Below, piece after piece: positions 34,371 to 48,300 of a stretch of 64,000 nucleotides of DNA. The stretch comes from Anisodus tanguticus. Lineage: Eukaryota; Streptophyta; Magnoliopsida; Solanales; Solanaceae. The position numbers and the translations under genes were made by a program. The notes below the pieces were generated by a model that worked only from the letters and a program-made list of their open reading frames with translations, had not been told where the DNA came from and did no database searches. Every line of letters begins with the position of its first letter. Positions within the stretch are counted from its first letter, which is position 1. The stretch lies in the NCBI GenBank assembly GCA_034509755.1, contig CM067561.1, positions 3,104,646 through 3,168,645 of the forward strand, written 5' to 3'.

Positions 34371-37300
34371 TGTCACGACAAAAAACAAGGGTCATGGTGG
34401 CACCTACACTATCCCCCGGATAGGCGAACCAATCCTACATCAATGAAATATAAACTCATAACACGCGGAAATACATTAACAAAATACTAAAATATCTCCA
34501 ATAACATAATTCTGGAAAAGATATCCAATAATCTCCAAAATCTGTTCTGAATGGTACAAGAGCTTCTAATACTTAATACAAGTTCATACTGAAATAACAA
34601 TTGTCTGAAAATAGGAAATAAGACAGGAATAGCAGGAAGAGATTTTCGAGGCTCTGGATCCTGATGTGCTCACCCTAGAATCTCGAAAGTGGTAATCTCT
34701 TATCAGCCACGGGGCCTGGTAATGGTACTCGAGTCTGAATCTGCACAAAAGTGCAGCAAGTGTAGCATGAGTACAACACTAGTACTCGTAGGTATCATAG
34801 GCCGACAATGAAGGAAACACACATAAACAGTATAAAAGTGGACAGAACATACAAGTGAGGAGAAAATATTCACATCACAGATTAATCATGTAGGATACAA
34901 CGCAGTTAAAGCCAATTTTCCCTATAAATTCTCCCTAATTTCATCCAACTACTAAACACCAAATCACGTAGAAAGGAAGTAAATGCAATGATATGGGATG
35001 AGATGCTATGCAATATAATTGATCAGTATCAAACTTGTATACAAATGCTAGCGGTCATTTCGTCTAGTCATGATCCATGGGGGACTCGCGAGGTCCATAT
35101 ACTTCCCCAGAACTATTTCCCTTCGGGCACTCAAATATCAATCATCAACTCACCCAGAACCATTACTCTTCTGGCATACCAACTTATCAATTTACCGCTT
35201 TTTCATATTTCAAATCACTTTCCACATGAATCAATGTATGTATGAATGAATGATGCATTACATAAAATCAATTACCTATAATATCAGTCAAGTACGGAGA
35301 GGTAAGTAATATTAAGTCATCTCATATTAACACTTCCCTTTTCAGAATAACCAATTTTAGTAGCATCCTCAGGTAGGATTCATAAATACAGAACAAGTCA
35401 GTTAGCAAATAAGGTTCTACGACTAATATAGCCCGCCTAACGGGACACAACCAATCCTAACTGGATTTATCACCACCTTCAATGCCCGAAGGCTCACATG
35501 CATATCCTGGCAACAATTATACTCTACATACGCGCCTCCAATCGGAGTCTAAAAGGGTAAGCCATCACCTACCTCGAAGTTAAATGGGAGCCAGGAATCC
35601 TCAAACCGATGTCATTCCTTTCCAAAGAGCCTCTGAACGGTCAAAGTCTATCAATTTTGAATTCTATATTAAAATACGAATCTAATGACACCCATATTGC
35701 TATACTTAGCGAAAATCTCCAAAATAGTGACTCCGGGCTCACAAGGGCAAAACTGGAATTTTATTTTAGAAATAGTCTACCCAAAGCATAATAATCTAAA
35801 TCCAGAAAATTTAACCAAAAAGTTATCATCTTGACCCTCAATTTTATGACAAAAATCTCTTAAGATTTGGGGTTAAACCCACATTTTCCCACCCAAAACC
35901 ATGGATTAAAACGTTAATTAGCGGAATAAGTCAAGAGGGAACATCAAAGTAAGAGTGAGAATCTTATACCTCTTCAAAAATGAGTTGATAGCATTTACCA
36001 AGGAAGCAGAAGCCCTTTTGAAAGATAGCCCCCAAAATCTCCTAAATCTGAGTTCTAGAACTCCAAAAATGGTGTAATAACCTAAAATCCCGATTTCGCT
36101 CCTTTTTAATCAACTGAAACCCGTTTAGCACAATCGTGGTCTACTCGAAGAAATTCCCTTCAGCGAAAATGTGCTGCCTGTGCGCAATACCGCTAGCCAG
36201 GCTAGCCCTTCAGCGTAAACGTGCTGCCTGTACACGATAGTGTTGCCCAGCTGGTCCCCCTCTTGCTCGATCGCGCTTGCACCAGATATCAGAATTTTCA
36301 GTTATGCTCAAAACTTCGCTTTAAGACCCGATACTCATTCAAAACCCTGTGAATGCAAGTCAAATATGCTACTTGAGTATAGTGAACACTACAAATCCAC
36401 TCGCGCGCTCAAAACAACAATCCGACATCGTAAAGACACACTTTTCCGCAAAATCCTTCTAACTTTCTCAAAATTCAAGATTAGCCAATCAAACACTCAA
36501 AACGCACCCGAACCAAGGACTCGACTATGTCATAAGTGACGTTCTAGACCTAATGAAATCGATGAAACTTAATTACAGATACGTTTATCCTAAAATCAAC
36601 TTCTAGTCAAACCCTTCCATTTCCAAACTTAAGAAACTTTTAACTTAGGGTATGTTTGGAAAGCCACCTGGTAATTGGAATTGGTATAATTACAAAGGTA
36701 GTAATTACACAATCTAGTAATTACACAGTATAGTAATTACTACGACCTATTTGTTTGTCATAACGTAATTACAGTGTGATTATAAGCATATTGTTTGGTT
36801 GCACATGTGTAATTACATAGTTAAATTAGTTTTAAAATAAAAATTAATACTTGACAAATATGTGCCTTTATAAATAATATATTAAATTAGGTATTTGAGA
36901 TTTCTTGAAAATATATTAACTAATCATATATTTGTAAATAATACTATAAAAATAATTGTATATATTTTTAAATTAATAATGGTTTAATTTAATTAATTAT
37001 AAATATTAAAAGAACTTATTTTGTAAGAACAACATGGGATGTATGTTTGACAAGAAGATTAATATTTATATATATAATATCATAACATTATTCAAATGTG
37101 TGACAAAAAAATAATCTATCAATTGTAAGTGAAAAATGAACAACATGCAATGTAAAACAACAACTGAATAGTACTATAGCAAATAAATTGAAATTGAAAA
37201 TATAACCTAAATCCAAAATCCAAAAAAAAAAAGTTTAACATGATACTTATATGTCAAATTCCAACATCTACATATAATAAGTTCCGACATAACTTAAGTA

Positions 37301-37974
37301 AATATAATTCAAAAGAAAGTGAATAAATTTATAACTTCATTCAACAACAGAATTCTACTTTAATAACATCACTCGTTATATGTCAAGTTTGTTAATGACT
37401 TATTCTTTCTAATATTAGGAAGTGTAGTTTCAAAAACTAGAATAATAACGTAGTTAAGCTAAATGAAGAAAATAAGAAAATAAAAATAAAAAAACATACG
37501 AGCAATTACATGGAATCACAAGAAGTAAAGGTTGGGAAATGAGAAGAAAGAAAATGAGAAAATGTATAGTAAAAATAATTTAAAATTTAAAGATAAAAAA
37601 GAAGTTAAAATAATAGAAATAAAAAATTAATTAAAAAGAAAAAGAAAAGAAATTTAAAAGTAACTCTGTACTTACATGTAATTACACCAATTCTCAACCT
37701 ACCATTGAGAATTGGAGAGTGTAATTACCCCTTCCAATTACACTCAATTACATGCTGATCATGTAATCAAACATCCCAATCTGTATAATTACACCCAATT
37801 ACAATTACATGGGTGGCTTTCCAAACAGACCCTTAAGGTTTTCTTTCCGAAACGAACCCAATTTCCTCGGGAAGCACACCACCCTACCCGCAAGCTATAA
37901 ACATCAAAATAAAACCACGGGAAGGGTAGGGTAATTTAAGGATAATAAATTCAAAAGTGCTAAACGACCAAACG
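34371..37974 (-). mobile_element. Gypsy solo LTR (truncated), interrupted by a TIR element
   Basis: On the + strand it opens TGTCACGACAAAAAAC, then GGGTCATGGTGGCACCTACA, and closes near AAACGACCAAACGGGT. This is the mirror of Solanaceae Gypsy LTRs that begin with an ACGACCCGTTTGGTCGTTT-like stretch, so the LTR lies on the - strand. The right-hand terminus (an expected CGTTACA) is missing and no TSD was found. Without the nested element the LTR is about 2.4 kb. No internal domain remains. Confidence 0.55.
36648..37832. mobile_element. PIF/Harbinger-like TIR element with TTA target duplication
   Basis: The termini GGGTATGTTTGGAAAGCCAC and GTGGCTTTCCAAACAGACCC are inverted repeats with one mismatch over 20 bp. 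They are flanked by TTA (36645-36647 and 37833-37835). The subterminal DNA is full of TAATTACAC-type inverted motifs. At 1185 bp there is no transposase, so it is non-autonomous. The 3-bp TTA duplication fits PIF/Harbinger. Confidence 0.8.
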
Positions 37975-38229
37975 GGTTTGGTTCTTGATTTGTTCTCTGG
38001 TTTGGAAGTTCTCAGGTTTCAGTGTCTTTTAGTGAAGTCATAGGTCTTAATGTAACGGGCATAAATCTCTTATAACTTCTTCCCTGTTTCTTAAAACCAT
38101 TTGCCTTACCTTTTTTTGGGTTTCTAAATCTTCCATCCGCTCTTCAATTCTTATCTCTTCAGCCTGTTGTTCAGAATATGTTTAGTTTCCAGATCATAAA
38201 AACAATGGCTGGTTTAATTTCGTTAAAAT
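37975..38229. other. No gene seen
   Basis: AT-rich spacer between two LTR remnants. No coding sequence, including no NAC-domain exon that could precede the exon at 39545. Confidence 0.4.
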
Positions 38230-39484
38230 TGTTGGAAATTTGCCTTTGGTGGGAGTTGTCCACCCATCTTTAATGACTTAAACACTAGGGTTCCGCATTT
38301 TAGAGACTTTGATTCTTCACATGTGCATAATCTACTAAGTGAGTAGATGACCGTAGGGCCAAAGATCGTCAAATTTCGTTGAGAAATGAAAGAGATATTT
38401 GTCCACGAAGTGAGGTGTTTGAAGCATGAAAATGTGGAATAGACCAATTCTCCCTCATCGGTGGGGGAAGGAAGATTTGTTTAGTTTATAAGTCTCAAAA
38501 TTGGCTAAGGGTTTGGGACCCTAAGGGGTAACCCATGTGTTTGAAGGAGGGAGGACCTAGATGTGCTTTGGTTCGAGGCTAAGTCCACACGCGCGCCGCC
38601 GCTGCCCACCCGTCCGGTCGGGTCACAGGCTTTGGGCTTCTTCTGATATTATCTTTTTGGACCCAAATTGCTTCATATTTACAGTTTGGTCCCTGAAGTT
38701 TCAGGTAAGATCAAATTGGACAGAGAACTTGTGCTTTTTGTTGTTGGTTTTGGAATGTTAAACCTCAATTAATCTGCACATCAATTCATTCATTACTTGG
38801 CTGAATAACTCCTCACTAAAGCTCCAATCTGTTGCACATTAATTCAGTCATTTATTTGACTGTTTGGTCCCTGAAGTTTCAGGTAAGATCAAATTGGACA
38901 GAGAACTTGTGCTTTTTGCTGTTGGTTTTGGAACGTTAAACCTCCATTAATCTGCACATCAATTCATTCATTACTTGGCTGAATGACTCCTCACTAAAGC
39001 TCCAATCCGTTGCACATTAATTCAGTCATTTATTTGACTGAATTACTCCTCACTAATTGCCATTACATGGCCATTAACAGCAATTAGTTGGGCAGTTGAC
39101 AAGTCCCCTCCATGCACTATTTATTGAAGCTTTTGGCTCAATTGTTGAGACTACACACAAACCAAAAAAACAAAAATCTTCCTACTACTTTCCAGCATCA
39201 TTTCATTACACTATGTTCTTCAAAGTAACACTTGAGTTTCCTTTGCTCATTTGTTGAGTTGCTGTTTTATCTTGAGAGACTATTGTCTGGAACGTAGAAA
39301 GGATATATACGGGGCAATCTTGTATTAAAGACAGAGTGTCATCACTCGACCCAGCAAATCAAAGTGCTTGTAATCTCAGTTTCTTGTTTTCAGTTTATCG
39401 AAATTTCAGTTGTTGTAATTTTATTTTATCGTAATACTTAGCGGTTACTTATTTCCTGTTTCCTGCAACTATTGTAATCAACAA
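38230..39484 (+). mobile_element. Copia solo LTR with a 178-bp internal duplication
   Basis: Begins TGTTGGAAATTTGCC and shares blocks with the LTRs of the element at 52453-57517 in opposite orientation: CCCTAAGGGGTAACCCATGT, TTTGGTCCCTGAAGTTTCAG and AGACTATTGTCTGG..GGGGCAAT. The segment from 38684 is repeated from 38862 with a 178-bp period and few changes. Flanking AAAAT/AAAAAT is compatible with a 5-bp TSD blurred by a homopolymer. The right end is approximate. No internal domain is present. Confidence 0.7.
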
Positions 39485-39544
39485 AAAATGTGTTTAAAAT
39501 TGGCTTAAAGCAATTCGTACTAACTTCTAAATATCTTGCGCAAG

Positions 39545-39943
39545 ATTCTTGGAACTCAGACCCCTGTGGATAGTGCTCCTATTCATATGAACTGCTCTGA
39601 TGGAAAAAACTGCACTAATAGCGAGGAAGCAAATGACTGCTCTGAAGATGCACAAAAATGGCTGCAACAGCCGATTGACACTGCAGATAATCCTGTCAAG
39701 CATGACTGCGTTGGTGAATCAAGCAAGAGTGTGAAATATGAATATGTGGATTACTTGCTTAACGGACCAAGATATGATGCAAGTGATGACTTAAAATTTA
39801 AAGATAACCCAGGGTTTGACATGCTTGAGGATTACATTGCTTACTTTGATGCAAATGATGACTTCCAGAATTTGGGTTTTGATCCTTCAGTTCTAATTGG
39901 AGATGATAGGCGTGTTTCTGATCAAGCATCTCTGCCTGAAAAG
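39545..39943 (+). pseudogene. Exon of a NAC-type transcription factor, probably a gene remnant
   Basis: A 133-codon open frame between an acceptor (GCAAG, 39540-39544) and a donor (AAGGTAACA, 39943/39944). It encodes an acidic region with YEYVDYLLNG, then NPGFDMLEDYIAYFDANDDF, then FDPSVLIGDD and VSDQASLPEK. The GFDML-EY-x-FDAD block followed by VSDQ resembles the C-terminal activation region of NAC factors related to membrane-tethered NTL proteins. No NAC DNA-binding domain is found in the window. The next plausible exon (about 40050-40100, DNSATLKSVASPGKFTFM) joins only out of phase, so the locus looks truncated. Transcriptional activation is the family role; function here is doubtful. Assignment is by remembered motif similarity only. 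Confidence 0.45.
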
Positions 39944-40256
39944 GTAACATACATATCAACTTTACAGTTTGTAACTGTGTGGGTGGCAATGGGATGGGCA
40001 AGCATGGTTATTACAATATTTTCCTATCTTTGGCTTGTCTCGGGGCAGAGATAATTCTGCCACTCTGAAATCAGTTGCTAGTCCTGGAAAATTTACATTT
40101 ATGGTATCCAGGGGCTGGTTCAGTTATTTATTCTTTTGGATCCTATCCTAGTTCTTTCCATGAGCTTACGTTGAAAATCATCACCAAGTTATGTTATAAT
40201 CTCAAGCTATCTAGAAGTCATCTTAGTTTGACTAGATATTAAACACATGTTTATTA

Positions 40257-40671
40257 TGTTAAAGCCTTTTTCTAATTTGGTAGGCTACCAAGTCTTAAGG
40301 AATGTTTTTTTCTATTTTGGTAGGCTAACAAGTCTTAAGGATTTTTTTTTTTCTATTTTTGTTGGCTAGCAAGTCTTAAGGATTTTTTTTTCCTAATTTG
40401 GTAGGCTAGCAAGTCTTAAGGAGTTAGCATATGAAGGAGGTTTCTTCCAACAAATTGCTATAAATACCAAGGGATTGTGAAGGCATTAGCATGGGTGAGT
40501 TGAAGAAAAAGAAAGGAGAGTTGAGAGAAAGAAAGAAGATAGAGAGAGATGTCTCAGATTAGAGATTTAGATTTACTATAAATTATTGTATTGTGAGTTA
40601 TTCCCAGAAATAAATTGAGAGTATATTTTTTTTGATTAATTTATTAGTTGCGTATTTTATATATACCAACA
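40257..40671 (+). mobile_element. Probable solo LTR with four tandem roughly 40-bp repeats
   Basis: Runs from TGTTAAAGCC to TATACCAACA. It contains TTGGTAGGCTAACAAGTCTTAAGG-like units (shown in part) at about 40278, 40319, 40360 and 40400, each with a T-run. A TATA-like GCTATAAATACC is near 40457. TG..CA ends and promoter-like features suggest an LTR. No TSD was resolved. Confidence 0.45.
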
Positions 40672-41805
40672 ATATTTTAACCAGAGAATTGTCATTTATT
40701 CTCAACACTTCAAAATTGGGACCTTGATTTGTGTCAGGTAAAGTCTAGGAATTTAAAGAAGTTAAATCAATACTAGGGTCAAGGTTTATTTTCCTCAAAA
40801 GAAATTCTCGGCACGTCACTAGGACTCTTGACAAAAATCCAATACACACACCTATAGGTGGAGTTTTATTTTTCGCTTACAGTAGGTAGTAGACTGAAGG
40901 TGTAAATGCTGTCTGTAGACTCTCTTGACGACGTAGGACGTCAGTAAATTAAGTTATGCATTTTGAGCTTCCAGTTTGGAAGCTTTACCAGTTTCTTTTC
41001 AGTAGTACATTGGATTTTGCTTAGATGTACGTGTTTTTACAGCTAGATGCCTTTTAATCTCATTGGAAACAAGTTTAAATGGTGGTGTTTCAAGGAAATA
41101 AGACAGCATTGCGCATAGATTTCCTCGTCTTTTCTGACTGCAACAGCAGGCATTCGACTCCGAGAAAATGGATTCAGAATGAATGTAATTTTATTTTATG
41201 TTGTGTTATCCATTCTCTTACCTTTTTTTGTGCGAGCGGAAGCAATGGGGTCTGGAACTCACAAAATGGATCTACCTTTGGCATGCGTCCCTAAACTCGA
41301 TTACTTTGGCTGACACTAGCCTCCGACAATTTGTTTGAGACTGCATATATTGGCAAACATTTATGCTTGTTTGACTATGGTCCAAAAATAAAGGCGCGGT
41401 TGAATGGATGATATTTCATTACCCTTAAATAGAGATTTAGCTCCTGGTGTGGAGCATATCCGTTTTGTGAACTTTACGAGACACAAATCTAGATTATAAG
41501 CTGAACCGACATACTTCAAATTCTGGATGGATAAACAAAACAAAACAAGAAAGAAAAAGGCGAAAGAGTATGGTCCAAGCATGTAAGGCAAATTGAATAC
41601 AGTGTCTTGTCGAAGTGCTTGAAGAACTTCATCCCCTATGCCAAGAGAGTAGTTGCACAATTATCACATGAATGCTTTTTTTGGAGGGTTATGGTGGAAA
41701 TGACTAATTATTTGACAGTAATGCTTTATTTGGGAGTTGAATTTTTGTTACTTATGTAAGAAGAAGAAACTCATCTTATAAGCTCAAAATCAAAATTCTC
41801 AAATA
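40672..41805 (+). other. Mostly non-coding; possible membrane-anchor exon at 41120-41295
   Basis: One frame at about 41133-41290 reads TAGIRLRENGFRMN followed by a hydrophobic helix VILFYVVLSILLPFFV, which could be the C-terminal membrane anchor of an NTL-type NAC factor lying downstream of the exon at 39545. No splice arrangement joining them was found. The remainder holds nothing recognisable. Confidence 0.2.
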
Positions 41806-41828
41806 ACCAAACCGATCAGTCCCAAATC

Positions 41829-42048
41829 TCTTTTTGGCTTATTCGCTTTTATTACCATCATCTTCATACTGCTTTAAATTTCTTGTCCGGATCTGACCGT
41901 TTCTCTTGCTTTGCTTGTGCTTATGCTTTGTCTTGAGCCGAGGGTCTTTCGGAAACAACCGCTCTACCTACCAAGATAGAGGTAAGGTCTGCGTACACTC
42001 TATCCTCCCCAGACCCCACGTTATGGGACTTCACGGGGTATGTTGTTG
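41829..42048 (+). mobile_element. TS-type SINE (or RTE LINE tail) with a 23-bp TSD
   Basis: A 220-bp body ends CACGGGGTATGTTGTTG. It contains GTCTTGAGCCGAGGGTCTTT, CGGAAACAACCGCTCTACCT and GGTAAGGTCTGCGTACACTC, hallmark Solanaceae sequence shared by TS SINEs and RTE LINE tails. A perfect 23-bp duplication beginning TAACCAAACCGATCAG lies at 41806-41828 and 42049-42071. It is just downstream of the NADP-MDH 3' end. Confidence 0.85.
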
Positions 42049-42327
42049 TAACCAAACCGATCAGTCCCAAACCGAACCAATCCAGACTTTTTAGTTTGGA
42101 TTTGGATTGTAATTTCTTAAACCCGAAAATCAAAATTCCAAACCGAAACTTTCATATTCAATCTGAATTGCCTTAACGCCCACCCCTAGCGGCAATCAGA
42201 TCTATTTAACTTACAAAGATCGTTTGCATAAAATTACATTTTATTTATCTGTGTGTTCTCATAATCTAAACCATTCTGCAAAGATGGCGGACGGGTCAAA
42301 AGCCGTTGATAACCTGGCTCTATGGTT

Positions 42328-45300
42328 TCACATTTCTCCAGGAAGCATCGTGTCTCCTGGCAGATCACACACAGCAATACCCTAAAGAGATAAAATTATA
42401 CTCAGTCCACTGGGGAACACACAAAATTTAAAACATTAATAGCAGTGGCTTAGTACTACTCACCACCCTGAGAGGGGAAAAACAAACAAACAAAAAGACA
42501 AATAAACAAAGCAAAACAAAACCTCACCTCCCCTGTAAGATGCGCGACACATCTCTTCTCAGCAAGCAACTCATCTTCTGACTGCAAAACCGTATACAAA
42601 CACCAAATTAATTAACTGCTTCACGAATGTCTATGTGAACACAAAGTAGCATTGAGTTGGAGCTTTTTGGCTTTATATGTTGGATATGCTCCCGGCATCT
42701 GATCTACTAATGTGCCGAAAATGACATATATGGAAAAAAATTAAGTTCCAAAATCTAAGAGAAAGGGAGATAACCTTCTTTATTCGGCTTCGGAGGTAGT
42801 CATCCATTAATACGTCCTTGACAAGTTCATAGTCACCATCACCCTGCAAGCATAAGTATATTAGACCCGATATTGATTTGCACAAAAAAGTTAACCAGAT
42901 AAAACCGGGAAGTGAGGTAAATAACTAACTTTTGATCTGCATGGCATGCTGAAAACTATATCCTCTGCTATCCCATAAGGATTTCCATTGGTGTACACCT
43001 ACATTCAGATCATATTACTTGGGGAACTCATAAATAACCATCATATACAATGTAACCGGACAATAAGGAACGAGAAAATACATCATTACCTTCTCCAAAT
43101 ATAACCTTTTTTTCAAAAAGACACTTCAACTTTGCGGGGGTTCTAATAACCCCTTGAACAATTTCAAAATAGTATAAATACAACCTTTATCGTTCAATCT
43201 CAGTGATAAGAAAGAAAGTCACACACCTTGCGGGGGTTCTAATAACCCCTTGAACAATTTCAAAATAGTATAAATACAACCTTTATCGTTCAATCTCAGT
43301 GATTAGAAAGAAAGTCACACACCAATCATTGTTGTAGAATTGTATAATTCTCATTATCTGGAGTCTTCTCATTAATGCAATATATATGTGTACACAATTA
43401 CAAACCTAAGTGTATGAGAATATTTAGTTTACATAATTACACCAAATAATAATTACAGAATATATGGAGAATATAAACATATTCTCTATCACACCCCCGC
43501 AATCGGAGCGGGGAGGAGGCCGGCCACTCAGACTGGATCTGAAGTCAAGGAACAGCTGCCGAGGGAGTCCCTTAGTGAATATATTTGTGTACTGATAGGA
43601 AGAAGGAACATGTAACACCCAAACATCACCCATAGCAACTTTCTCACGAACAAATGAATATCCATCTCAATATGTTTGGTTCGTTGATGTTGAACCAGGT
43701 TATGAGACAAGTAGACAACAGATACGTTATCACAATAAACAATAGATGCCTTACGTAAGGGACAATGAAGCTCTAGAAGGAGGTTTCTGAGCCAACAAGT
43801 TTCGGCAACGACGTTCGCAACGCCTCTATATTCTGCTTTTGCACTCGAACAAGAAAGCGTAGCTTGCCATTTTACAGACCACGAAATGAGGTTATCACCC
43901 AAAACAACACAATAGACAGAAGTAGATCAACGTGTGTCAGGACAGCCGCCCCAATCGGCGCCCGTATAGGATATCAACATCGTCGGCAAAGATGGATAAA
44001 TATGTAATACATAGTCAAGAGTACCCTTAACGTACCGAATAATAAGTTTAAGAGCGGAAAAATGATGCTCACTAGGAGCATGCATGAACAAGCACACATG
44101 TTGAACAACATAGGAAATATCGGGCCTAGTGAATGTAAGGTATTGCAGTGCACTGGCGAGACTCCTATAAAGAGAAGGATCAAGGATCATCATTGGCGAG
44201 AGCTTCGACTTTGAATTGACTGGAGTAGGCATGATCTTGCAATTTGTCATTTTACCCCTATAGACAATCCTTTCAGCATACTTACGTTGACACATGAACA
44301 TCACATTCTCGGATATGGTCATAGAAACCACCAAAAAATAACTCAATTTACTCAAGTCTGTCATGGCAAATTCAGATTTGAGTAATGTAATGATCTCGTG
44401 TTTCAACATATCAGATGAGGCAGTCAATAAAATGTCATCCACATAGAGCAAAAGGTATGCAGTTTCATTACCTCGATGAAAAATAAAAAGTGAATTATCA
44501 CTTTTGCTGCACATGAAACCGATCTACATAATGTAAGTGGAAAATCGCGCATACCAAGCCCGAGGGGCTTCTTTCAAGCCATAGAGTGACTTTCGAGATG
44601 ACAAACATGCTGAGGGGCCGAGGGATGCACAAAGCCAGGCGGTTGATCCATATAGACGGTTTCTTTCAAGTCACCATGTAAGAACACATTTTTCACATCA
44701 AGTTGATGAATCGGTCAGTTCTTCCCCATAACAATGCTCAAAACAGTACGAATGGTGGCTGGTTTAACCACTGGACTGAAGGTCTTACCATAATCAACTC
44801 CCTCTTGTTACCCCGTGCCATTTACCACAAGTCTCACCTTATGGCGTTCAAGCTCACCACTATTCCTGAATTTGTGACGATATAGCCACATACAACGAAT
44901 CACATTGACCCCTCTGATTTCGGGACAAGATCCCAAGTGTGTTGTGTAGTGAGCACATCAAATTCCTCATGCATGGCCGCATTTTGGGTTAAACTTGGCT
45001 AATTTTGGGTTTTTAGGTAGATGCGAGATAGCTTGAGTGGATAGGTTAAAGTGGACTTTCAACTTGAAAATCCTATGTTGGGCACGAGTTTCCATGCGGT
45101 GTGTGGGAATAGGGACCGAACGGGTGACAATTTGTGGGATGGGACCAGGCTGCGCCTGATCTGGGCTCAGAGGACGGGGGACAGACAGGGAAGGGAGGTG
45201 GTTGATGTGGGAAGTGGGCTAGTTAGTGGGGCTACTGGCCGTAGGTGGGCAGTGGGAAGGGGACAGCGGGGACAATACACTGGCCGTAGGTAAGCGGATG

Positions 45301-48300
45301 GGCCTGGACGGAAAAGGAGGAAGGAGTTGAAGGCACAGGTTGGGGCTAACCACCAGCTCCGTGTATGGCATTTCTAATGAGAGGGGAAACTTCCAAAACG
45401 TCAAGGAAGCAATAGTCAGTGACTTGGAATTTTCGGACGTTTGCAAATGGGAAAATGTGCTTCTTAAATGTGACACGGTGAGAGACTAGGATTTTATTTA
45501 TGGATAAATCATAGCATAAGCACCCCTATGATTCGACGGGAAACCCAAGAAAATGCGAGTAGTCCTAGGGGTAGTTTGTGAGGAGCCGTGGAGGCGAGAT
45601 TTGGGTAGCATAGACAACCAAAAATCCGAAGGTGACTATAGGAAGGGATCCGGCGGAAGAGAATTTCAGTTGGAGTTTTATTTTGAAGAGTACGCGTTGG
45701 TAATATATTAAGAATGTATGCTACCATGTCCAATGTGTATACCCAAAAGGAAGGGGAAATAGAAGCACGAAAGAGTATAGTACATATCATATTATTAATA
45801 GTGCGAAGGATTCTTTTGGCTTTACCGTTTTGAGGTGAGGTATAGGAGCAAGAGAATCGAAACACCATGCCATTGTCCGCACAAAATTTATGAAAGGGGG
45901 AATTGTCAAACTCACGACCATTGCCGCGTTGAAATGTTTTGATGTTCTTCTCAAATTGAGTTTTAACATATGCTTGAAATTCAAGAAAAATAGAGTAAAC
46001 TTGAGACTTATATTTTAGAGGATAAACTCAAAGAAAGTGAGAGAAATCATCCAAAAGCACCAAATAATACTTATGACCCAGTTTACTAGTAATGGGAGAT
46101 GTCCATAAATTCGCATGAATGATATTAGATGGAGAAAAGGTTATAGTCAATGATTACTTTAAAGGAAGTCTAACATGCTTTCCTAAAGGACAAGAGTAGC
46201 AATCGTGGGTAAATTTCCCTTGAATCAACTTTTGACTTGTAAGAAAATTAAAAACTGGAGCTCCCGAGTGCCCAAGTCTACTGTGCCAAGTTGATGGAGA
46301 GATTACAGCTAGAGAGGTATGTGGATGGACACTTGCAACAGAATTGGATGGAAAAGGATATAGGTCTCCCACACTATTGCATCTCGTAAGAGTTGTCCCC
46401 GTACGTAGGCCCTTCACTGAAAAACCAATAGGGTCAAACTCAATAGATACGGAATAGTCACTAGCAAAGTTCCTAACATAAATTAATTTTTTAATGATGT
46501 TAGGAGCATATATGTCATTTTTTAGGGAAGATGGAGGGTGAGGTGGTGGTGTTCTAAAGGTGACATAGCCTTGAATATGAATGTGATTGCCATTGCCGAC
46601 TAAAATAAATTGAGGATTGTTCAAATTAAATAGTTGTGGAAGATTATTGGAGTTACGAATGAGGTGAGATGTGGTGCCCGTATTCATGTACGGGGCATCG
46701 TCGGGGGCTGGTGTAGATTCATAGTGATGTAGGCCTGGACCAGTTCGGTAGGGGTCATAAGACCGTACGGTTGTTGTTGTTGTTGCTGTTGGGCCGGAGA
46801 GAAGTGAGCCTAATGCAGTTGACCCATGTGGCGTGGGCTTAGAGGAGGGCCCAATATGCTCGACTGCGGATGTTGACCCATGTTCGGGGTTGTTGGATAA
46901 GGGCATGGGGAGAGGCCCAATTTTCGGGGGTTGGCCATGGCATTGGGCTGGCCCATTGAAAAGGGTATTGGGCCTGCTGTGGCTATCTACCAAAAATTGG
47001 ACCGTCCTCCACGTTCTCTTCCTTTGCCACCACGCCCATTGCCGCGACCTCGACCCCTGCCACCACCTCGGCCACCACGCTGATTTTGGTGGTCCGTGTG
47101 TTGCGATGGTCCGACGGGTGTAGTAGTGGTCATCGGTGCATCAACTATCAACTACCAACGCCTTCTGATTATGTTCGTCTTATTTGGCACGTCTAGTCTC
47201 CTCCAATAGCAATTGTTACCGGGCCTTGTCGAAACTAATAAGGGGATCAGCATGTTGGATCATCATCGCAAGTGTATCGTACTCACCCTTTGGCAAACCA
47301 TTATATAGTTGCAGAACCATCTTTGTTTTTGAAATCGGAGTGCCAACATTAGATAATTGGTCTGCAACTAATTTCAATTGTTTACAATAGTCCGACATAT
47401 TAGCAAAGTTCTCAAGATGGGTGTTATTAAATTGCTCCTCCAGATACACGGCACATGTGTTTGTTGTCTTGAAAGATTTCCTCTAGCCTGGTCCATAATT
47501 CGTGAGCTGAAGAACCTGTCTTCATAATAGTATGAAGTAAATCATTGGATATGGTGCCATATATCCATTGTTTGACGATTGTATCCAGCCTCTTCCACGT
47601 CGAGTTGTCGACTTTAGGTGGTTGAGGTGTGGTGGTATCGATGTGATCAAGGACATTCTAGGCACAAGCATGTATTTGAAATAATTTAACCCACGATGAG
47701 TATTGCCCGTCATCTTGATCAAGAACCAAAGGGATGAAGTTTTTGATATTTGTCACGACAAAAGCCGGATGAAAGGTGGTAGGAAAGGAGGAGGGATGAG
47801 GAGGATGTGTAATGTCGTGCGGGGAGGAGAAATATTCGGTACAAGCCATGTGGACGCCGGCGATGCAAGAAAAAAAAAGGGAAGTGGGCCGCCGATCTAG
47901 GGTTAGGGTTAGGGAGAGGATCAGGGTTTGGCTTCTGATACCGTCTAGAATTCTGTAATTATCCTTGAGTCTTCTCATTAATGCAATATATATATATGTG
48001 TGTTTACAATTATAAACCTAGTGTATGAGAATATTTAGTTTACATAATTACACCAAATAATAATTACAGAATATATGGAGAATATAAACATATTCTCTAT
48101 CAATTGTCTGCCATGTATCATTTTTTTATTTTACATGTTTATTTATCTATTCTTACATTATTTCTTTTTCTTTTTTCTCTCCTCCTTTATTCTTCTTCCC
48201 CCTAACCCTGTCATCTATGCTCCTCGCCGCCGACCCCATCCTCTCTACTCCCCGCCGAACCAATCTCTGACGAAGCCACCAACACAGTGGCCAAAACCCA

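Noticed and set aside
34199..34423. 74-codon frame with a hydrophobic middle
   Set aside because: Ends inside the Gypsy LTR at 34371. No recognisable domain and no splice context.
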